Positions 17,066 to 21,708 of a DNA stretch of 21,708 bases are shown here, in pieces. The notes beneath the pieces are model-generated. The model was not told the origin of the DNA. It saw nothing but the letters and a program-made list of their open reading frames with translations, and did no database searches. The number at the start of each line of letters is the position of its first letter. The first letter of the stretch is position 1. A program made the translations under genes and the position numbers. Source of the DNA: Butyrivibrio sp. (GTDB taxonomy: Bacteria > Bacillota_A > Clostridia > Lachnospirales > Lachnospiraceae); assembly GCA_024690635.1 (NCBI GenBank), contig JAILOW010000143.1:1-21708 (forward strand). Reading direction: 5' to 3'.

Positions 17066-18184
17066 TTACAGAGTATCATGCCTTCTGATATAGACAGGTG
17101 AATTGCCTGAACCGATGATGTCCTTGGCATGAATGATATGTGCCCATTTGTCCACGATGGCGTTTTCGATGTGTACGCCTTCTTCGATAACGGCGTAAGC
17201 CATTATGATGGAGTTTTTGACTGTTGCACCTTTTTTGATCTCAACACTACGTCCGATAAGGGAATTTTCAATGGTTCCCTCCACAAGACAGCCGTTACTT
17301 ACAAAGGAATTAACTACCTTGGCACTGTCGTAGTAGTGGGTAGGGCAGGAGTCTGTTGTTTTGGTGTAGATAGGCCATCCGGGCTTAAACAGCTCTGATG
17401 CGGTATCATAATCAAGAAGCTCAAGATTGGCATTGTAATAATCCCGAAGACTCATAAGTGATGCAAAATAGCCTTTGTGCTGAATTCCTCTTACGTCCAT
17501 TTCCTTGCATCTTAAGTTAAGGATATCTGCAAGTGTGTAGATGGAAGATTCGGAGTGAGCATCTTTTATTAGTTTTATGAAGACCTCTTTACTCATGCAA
17601 TAGGTGTCCATGAAAATGTTCTTTTCCTTGGCAGTTCCAAGGTTTCTTCCTATTGCCTGCACGCCTTTTTGTCTGTTTACAGTCACTGTACGGCAGTTTG
17701 TATAGAAATCTCTTGCGTTCTCAACCTTGTGGTAGAGGAGTGTTACATCAGCACCTGATGCTACGTGAGCGTCAATGAACTGTCTGTAATCCTGCTGATA
17801 AACCATGTAGCTGGGAGCGATCACAACATAGTCCTGATGCATCCTCTCGATGATCTCAAGGTTTGCCATATATGAGGAAATATCGTTGTTGTAAATTGAG
17901 GAAGTGCAGTTGCTGTCTGAGAACAGAAGCTGTATCTTACCTCTTTTACTGTTTATGTTGTAATGTCTTCCGGATCCTATATGCTCAGATATGGATCTGG
18001 GACGTGAGCATACATATACCTGAATACGGTCTATGTCGCTGTTACTCATATTTGAAATAGGAAAGTCTATAACACGAAATCTTCCAAGGAAGGAAAACGC
18101 ACCGATGGGGCGATAATCGTGAAGACCTTCAACATGTACCGAATTGTCGGCGGAGGAGATGATACCGAATGCTTTTACTGCCAT
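17066..18184 (-). CDS. glgD: Glucose-1-phosphate adenylyltransferase-like subunit GlgD
   Basis: This 372-residue protein is the partner subunit of ADP-glucose pyrophosphorylase in the first committed step of glycogen synthesis. The nucleotidyltransferase fold is recognisable (RPIGAFSFLGRFRVIDFPISNMSNSDI), and the C-terminal left-handed beta-helix shows hexapeptide-like repeats (GCLVEGTIENSLIGRSVEIKKGATVKNSIIM, read in segments). The N-terminal glycine-rich catalytic loop is replaced by SSADNSVHVEGL. The EEKP and SGDH signatures seen in the upstream GlgC subunit are also missing. This fits GlgD as the subunit that is inactive or weakly active alone and boosts GlgC, as established in other Firmicutes. 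Its ATG overlaps the glgC stop (TAATG), and an AAGGAGGAAC site lies within the end of glgC (18191-18200), so the two subunits should be made together. Confidence 0.94.
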   Translation of the reverse strand: MAVKAFGIISSADNSVHVEGLHDYRPIGAFSFLGRFRVIDFPISNMSNSDIDRIQVYVCSRPRSISEHIGSGRHYNINSKRGKIQLLFSDSNCTSSIYNNDISSYMANLEIIERMHQDYVVIAPSYMVYQQDYRQFIDAHVASGADVTLLYHKVENARDFYTNCRTVTVNRQKGVQAIGRNLGTAKEKNIFMDTYCMSKEVFIKLIKDAHSESSIYTLADILNLRCKEMDVRGIQHKGYFASLMSLRDYYNANLELLDYDTASELFKPGWPIYTKTTDSCPTHYYDSAKVVNSFVSNGCLVEGTIENSLIGRSVEIKKGATVKNSIIMAYAVIEEGVHIENAIVDKWAHIIHAKDIIGSGNSPVYIRRHDTL

Positions 18185-19326
18185 TACTTTGTTCCTCCTT
18201 TCACGTTGCTTGCCACAAGCTCTATGTTTTCGCTGTTTTTGGCACCTACTTTTGCTCTTTTGCCGATCTTTACGTTTTCAGCAACAAGAGCTCTTGTAAC
18301 AACGGCGCCTTCTTCTACAACTGCGCCGGGCATAAGGACTGTGTCCGTAACCTTGGCGCCTTTACCTACAACGGCTCCCGTAAAGAGCACAGAATTGGTA
18401 ACCTGACCTTCCACGCGAACGCCCTGAGTGATGTAGGCACGTTTTATCTTGGCATCTTTGCCGATGTACTGAGGAAGAGTGGAAACATCTTCTGTATAGA
18501 TAAGCCATGAAGAGTCGCTGAGATTCAGGGAATTCTTGGGATCCAAAAGATCCATGTTTGCTTCCCAGAGAGAGTCGATGGTTCCAACATCCTTCCAGTA
18601 GCCCTTGAACTCGTAAGCGAAGAGTCCTCTGTGTTCATTTAACATTCTGGGAATAATGTCTTTTCCAAAGTCATGATTGGACTTGGGATTGTTCATATCA
18701 TCAACAAGCATCTTGCGAAGAAGCTTCCAGGAAAAGATATAAATACCCATTGAAGCTAAATTGCTCTTGGGCTTTTTGGGCTTTTCCTCAAACTCAACGA
18801 TGCGGCCCTTACTGTCGGTATTCATGATACCGAAGCGGCTTGCCTCTTTGAGCGGAACACCGCGCACAGCAATAGTAGCATCAGCACCCATCTCTTTGTG
18901 GTAGCTGAGCATCTTTTCGTAGTTCATTTTGTAGATGTGATCGCCGGATAAAATGAGAAGATATTCAGGATCGTAGTTATCGATAAAATCGATATTCTGA
19001 GAAATGGCATCTGCCGTTCCGCGATAGACATCAAGACCTTCATCGGCCTTTTCGCGGGGAGTTAAAACATATACGCCGCTGTCCCTGGAATCAAGTCCCC
19101 AACGGCCATCCTGCGCAACGTAGCTGTTTAGCAGAACCGACTCGTACTGAGTCAGAACGCCAACCACGTCTATACCACTGTTTGCGCAATTACTAAGCGG
19201 AAAATCTATGATACGGTACTTGCCGCCATAGTAAACAGCGGGCTTGGCAACTTTTGTGGTCAGATCTTTCAATCTGCTGCCTCGACCGCCTGCCAGAATC
19301 ATAGCTAACATTTCATTCTGTGCCAT
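18184..19326 (-). CDS. glgC: Glucose-1-phosphate adenylyltransferase catalytic subunit GlgC
   Basis: This 380-residue enzyme makes ADP-glucose and pyrophosphate from glucose-1-phosphate and ATP, the donor for glycogen synthase. The catalytic nucleotide loop GGRGSR is at residues 13-18, followed by the family signature [29 protein letters not shown] (127-136) supplies the metal-binding aspartate, and [11 protein letters not shown] (178-188) contains the lysine that contacts the sugar phosphate. The C-terminus is a hexapeptide-repeat beta-helix ([21 protein letters not shown]). Length is normal. The ribosome binding site on the minus strand is AAGGGGGAAC before the ATG at 19326. It is the first gene of a two-gene operon with glgD; no glycogen synthase or branching enzyme gene lies in the window. 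The upstream gap is shared with a divergent glycosyltransferase gene. Confidence 0.96.
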   Translation of the reverse strand: MAQNEMLAMILAGGRGSRLKDLTTKVAKPAVYYGGKYRIIDFPLSNCANSGIDVVGVLTQYESVLLNSYVAQDGRWGLDSRDSGVYVLTPREKADEGLDVYRGTADAISQNIDFIDNYDPEYLLILSGDHIYKMNYEKMLSYHKEMGADATIAVRGVPLKEASRFGIMNTDSKGRIVEFEEKPKKPKSNLASMGIYIFSWKLLRKMLVDDMNNPKSNHDFGKDIIPRMLNEHRGLFAYEFKGYWKDVGTIDSLWEANMDLLDPKNSLNLSDSSWLIYTEDVSTLPQYIGKDAKIKRAYITQGVRVEGQVTNSVLFTGAVVGKGAKVTDTVLMPGAVVEEGAVVTRALVAENVKIGKRAKVGAKNSENIELVASNVKGGTK

Positions 19327-19371
19327 ATGTGGTTCCCCCTTGTTTTTTTTGTGTAAAAATCCCTCTCTTAT

Positions 19372-19400
19372 ATGATATAATGTGCATTGGGTTTAATCAA
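19372..19400 (-). promoter_or_regulatory. Candidate glgC promoter
   Basis: On the minus strand TTGATT (19395-19400) and TATCAT (19372-19377) are spaced by 17 bases, matching 4 of 6 and 5 of 6 of the sigma-A consensus. Transcription would begin about 40 bases before the glgC start. Confidence 0.6.
19373..19381 (+). promoter_or_regulatory. Extended -10 promoter element of the GT2 gene
   Basis: TGATATAAT is a perfect TATAAT preceded by the TGn extension, about 40 bases before the GTG start. There is no good -35 at 17 bases, which an extended -10 can tolerate. It overlaps the candidate glgC -10 on the other strand. Confidence 0.6.
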
Positions 19401-19422
19401 GCAATAAAGGAGTACAAAATAC

Positions 19423-20331
19423 GTGTTATCAGTAATAATTCCCGCTTATAACGAAGAAGAGATCATACCGAAAACCATATCGGTTATTGACGGTATATTG
19501 ACTAATGAAAATATTGAGCACGAACTGTTTTTTATAAATGACGGATCAAAAGACAATACCTGGAAAGAGATCGAAGAGGCAGCCGCAACCAACAAGAACG
19601 TTAAGGGCGTTTGCTTTTCAAGAAACTTCGGAAAAGAGTCTGCTATATTTGCAGGCATAGCGCAGGCTACAGGTGATTGCTGCGTTGTTATCGACTGCGA
19701 TCTTCAGCATCCACCGGAAAAGATCGTTGAGATGTACAGACTTTGGGAACAGGGCTATGAGATAGTTGAGGGAGTAAAGACCGACAGAGGAAAAGAGAGC
19801 GGTCTTCACAGACTTGCTGCCAAGGGATTCTACGGCATCATGAGCGAGGCTGTGGGCTTTGACATGTCAAGAGCTTCAGACTTTAAGCTCCTGGACAGAA
19901 AGGCCATAAACGTCCTTTTAAACATGAATGAAAAGAACGCTTTCTTCAGAGCTCTTTCATCATGGGTCGGATTCAAATCCACAGAGGTTGAATACGAAGT
20001 AAGGGAGAGAGAGGCAGGAACCTCCAAATGGAGCACCTCCGCTCTTATTAAGTATGCTCTTACCAATATCACATCCTTTACATCTGCCCCCATGCAGATC
20101 ATTACCATCATGGGCATCATTGTGTTTGTTGTAGGCCTTGCCTCCACCATAGAGGCTCTTGTAAAGTTCTTTACGGGAACTGCAAGAGAGGGCTTTACAA
20201 CAGTTATCATTCTTCAGTGCTTTACAGGCTCCTTTATCATGTTCGGACTTGGCATAATCGGCTACTATATATCCAAGATTTACGACGAAGTTAAGGGGCG
20301 CCCGCGCTATATTATCGATAAAACTGTTTGA
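19423..20331 (+). CDS. Membrane-anchored family 2 glycosyltransferase (GtrB/DPM1-like)
   Basis: This 302-residue protein starts with the GT-A fold signature LSVIIPAYNEEEIIP and has the metal-binding DCD motif at residues 91-93 in VIDCDLQHPP. A central RASDFKLLDRKAI segment and EREAGTSKWS are typical of GtrB-like and dolichyl/undecaprenyl-phosphate glycosyltransferases. Two membrane helices follow at the C-terminus (about 222-246 and 262-288), ending in a cytoplasmic YDEVKGRPRYIIDK tail, as in that subfamily. The likely reaction is transfer of a sugar from a nucleotide donor to undecaprenyl phosphate for cell-surface glycan decoration. It begins with GTG: AAAGGAG at 19406-19412 lies ten bases upstream and no in-frame ATG exists nearby. 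It is divergent from glgC and appears monocistronic. No flippase gene of the GtrA type is next to it. Confidence 0.93.
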   Translation: MLSVIIPAYNEEEIIPKTISVIDGILTNENIEHELFFINDGSKDNTWKEIEEAAATNKNVKGVCFSRNFGKESAIFAGIAQATGDCCVVIDCDLQHPPEKIVEMYRLWEQGYEIVEGVKTDRGKESGLHRLAAKGFYGIMSEAVGFDMSRASDFKLLDRKAINVLLNMNEKNAFFRALSSWVGFKSTEVEYEVREREAGTSKWSTSALIKYALTNITSFTSAPMQIITIMGIIVFVVGLASTIEALVKFFTGTAREGFTTVIILQCFTGSFIMFGLGIIGYYISKIYDEVKGRPRYIIDKTV

Positions 20332-20357
20332 TGCACGATTTTTTATAAAAATATTAT

Positions 20358-20385
20358 TTGTTTAATCATACGAAAGAGGTAAAAT
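20358..20385 (+). promoter_or_regulatory. Candidate promoter of the EAL/HDOD gene
   Basis: TTGTTT (20358-20363) and TAAAAT (20380-20385) are spaced by 16 bases in the 102-bp gap after the GT2 gene, about 50 bases before the next ATG. Confidence 0.5.
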
Positions 20386-20433
20386 AGAATAGAGTGGGCT
20401 TTTATCTTCAAAGATGATGGAAGGAGACTATAT

Positions 20434-21660
20434 ATGCTTGCTACGTTGATACCGCTTTTCGATGATAAAATGTCTGTTTGTGCCTATTCGGTATTTGCCC
20501 GAAAAGACAATTTCTTTTTAAATCCCAGTTTTGAGGGAGGCGCCCGGTTTGACGGCGCCGGAACCGTTCATGAACTGGAAGTTGTCAGCAGCATGGGTGT
20601 GAGCACTTTGTCAGGAGGCAAAGAGGTTTTCGTTCCCGTAAATCAGTTTTCGCTATTTGCTGAGATCTCGCTGCAGTGCACCGTTCCGTCCAAGAACGTT
20701 GTGCTTCTCATGGACAACTCGATTCTTCCCGAAGAAATCTTCATAAGAAGGGTAAAGGAGCTAAAGGAGCAGGGCTATAAGCTCGCCATCAGAAGGCTCC
20801 CCATAAGCAGCTTTGAAAGCTATAAAGAGATACTTTCAAAGTGTGATTATGTACTTCTTAATCATGCAAAGATAGATATAGCCAAGGCAAAGATTTATTT
20901 CAGCAAGGTTTATCCCAATGTTAAGCTCTGTGCTGTAAACGTTGATACTCAGGAGCAGTACGAAGAGCTTGTTAAACAGGGCGGCTATGATCTTTATGAA
21001 GGAAGCTTTTTCAGACTTCCTGTTATTGAGTCGGAAACAGAGGTTAGCCCTCTGAAAGTAAACTATATTGAGCTTTTAAATGTGGTAAATGCACCCGATT
21101 ATGACCTTACCGATGCGGCGGATGTCATCGGAAAGGACCCGGCTCTTGTTATCTCTCTTTTGGAGATCGTTAACAGAATGGCTCTTAATTCAGAGATCAA
21201 GTCCATAAGGCATGCTGCGGCAATGCTCGGACAAAAAGAGCTTAAGAGATGGATCAATACTGCTGTTACAAAAGAGCTCTGTGCAGACAGGCCAAGTGAG
21301 ATCACAAGGCTTGTTATGGTCAGAGCTAAATTTGCAGAGGGACTTGCAGAGGAGTTTGACCTTGCAATGTTCGGACCCGAACTCTTTATCATGGGTCTTT
21401 TCTCCGCTATAGATGTAATGCTTGGAAAGACCATGGAAGAGTCTCTTGATATGGTGCAGCTCTCCAAGAACGTTAGAGAAGCTCTGCTTGAGGATAAAGG
21501 TGATTTCGCCAAGGTTCTTGACTTTATGAAGTGCTACGAGGACGCCGACTGGACAGAAGTTCAGAGGATCATGGTGCTGGAAAAAATAGATATCGATCAC
21601 GTCTACAACGCTTACCTTACTGCTCTTAGATGGTATCGTGACCTTATTCCGGCCGGATGA
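20434..21660 (+). CDS. Degenerate EAL plus HDOD signalling protein (YuxH-like)
   Basis: This 408-residue cytoplasmic protein has two parts. Residues 1 to about 200 resemble an EAL c-di-GMP phosphodiesterase fold: FVPVNQFSLF, VLLMDNSILPEE, GYKLAIRRLP, DYVLLNHAKID and a terminal YDLYEGSFFRLP in the position of the usual QGYxFxxP. The EAL triad and most metal-binding acidic residues are not present, so c-di-GMP hydrolysis is unlikely. Residues about 205-400 are an HDOD domain (LLNVVNAPDYDLTDAADVIGKDPALVISLLEIVN, read in segments; IRHAAAMLGQKELKRWI), a fold related to HD phosphohydrolases but without their activity. This two-part architecture is the YuxH family, thought to act as regulators or scaffolds, sometimes in motility or chemotaxis. 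GGAAGGAG at 20419-20426 lies seven bases before the ATG. A further gene starts 13 bases after its stop. Confidence 0.9.
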   Translation: MLATLIPLFDDKMSVCAYSVFARKDNFFLNPSFEGGARFDGAGTVHELEVVSSMGVSTLSGGKEVFVPVNQFSLFAEISLQCTVPSKNVVLLMDNSILPEEIFIRRVKELKEQGYKLAIRRLPISSFESYKEILSKCDYVLLNHAKIDIAKAKIYFSKVYPNVKLCAVNVDTQEQYEELVKQGGYDLYEGSFFRLPVIESETEVSPLKVNYIELLNVVNAPDYDLTDAADVIGKDPALVISLLEIVNRMALNSEIKSIRHAAAMLGQKELKRWINTAVTKELCADRPSEITRLVMVRAKFAEGLAEEFDLAMFGPELFIMGLFSAIDVMLGKTMEESLDMVQLSKNVREALLEDKGDFAKVLDFMKCYEDADWTEVQRIMVLEKIDIDHVYNAYLTALRWYRDLIPAG

Positions 21661-21673
21661 TTAAGGATTATTT

Positions 21674-21708
21674 ATGTTCGATGTAAGTACCGCCAATAAT
21701 GTTACCTT
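21674..21708 (+). CDS. Start of a downstream gene, cut by the window end
   Basis: An ATG 13 bases after the EAL/HDOD stop opens a frame of eleven full codons (MFDVSTANNVT) that runs off the window. AAGGA at 21663-21667 lies six bases upstream. The short gap suggests cotranscription with the EAL/HDOD gene. Too little is visible to name it. Confidence 0.5.
   Translation, partial: MFDVSTANNVT

Noticed and set aside
18169..18510. Cysteine- and phenylalanine-rich open frame on the plus strand
   Set aside because: Antisense to the hexapeptide-repeat end of glgC; the apparent regularity mirrors those repeats.
20332..20360. Possible terminator after the GT2 gene
   Set aside because: Only an A/T palindrome (TTTTTATAAAAA) with no GC-rich stem; not convincing.

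Overview
The window reads as chromosomal DNA of an anaerobic, low-to-mid GC Firmicute, most likely a Lachnospiraceae member of the Butyrivibrio/Roseburia type. This is inference from the gene content: a paired GlgC/GlgD ADP-glucose pyrophosphorylase, strong AGGAGG-type ribosome binding sites, a large Fe-S flavoprotein fused to a GltD-like module, several chemoreceptor-like proteins and an EAL-like/HDOD protein. No rRNA, tRNA, insertion sequence, prophage or CRISPR array was seen.

Layout. (1) 2-1528: the 3' part of an M3-family oligopeptidase, cut by the window edge. (2) 1597-8893: a five-gene peptide ABC importer in the order binding lipoprotein, permease B, permease C, ATPase D, ATPase F, with tight spacing and one TAATG overlap. 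An intercistronic hairpin follows the binding protein and a probable terminator closes the operon. A peptidase next to a peptide importer fits uptake and hydrolysis of oligopeptides. (3) 9017-11830: a 937-residue multi-domain Fe-S/FAD/NAD(P) oxidoreductase, apparently monocistronic, ending in a bidirectional terminator shared with a convergent lipoprotein gene (11900-12679, minus). (4) 12831-17016: a small unknown gene whose end overlaps the end of an opposing six-TM chemoreceptor-like gene, then a divergent classical dCache chemoreceptor. (5) 17066-19326, minus strand: glgC-glgD for glycogen synthesis, translationally overlapped. (6) 19423-20331: a membrane-anchored GT2 glycosyltransferase, divergent from glgC, with apparently overlapping -10 elements. 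(7) 20434-21660: a degenerate EAL plus HDOD protein, and the first codons of a following gene.

The most unusual material is in the ABC importer. Permease C carries about 260 extra extracellular residues between its first membrane helix and the transport core, apparently built from repeats of about 58-60 residues. The partner binding protein carries an insertion of about 160 residues. The two may be matched. The Fe-S/GltD fusion and the HAMP-less chemoreceptor with heptad-repeat coiled coil are the next most interesting.
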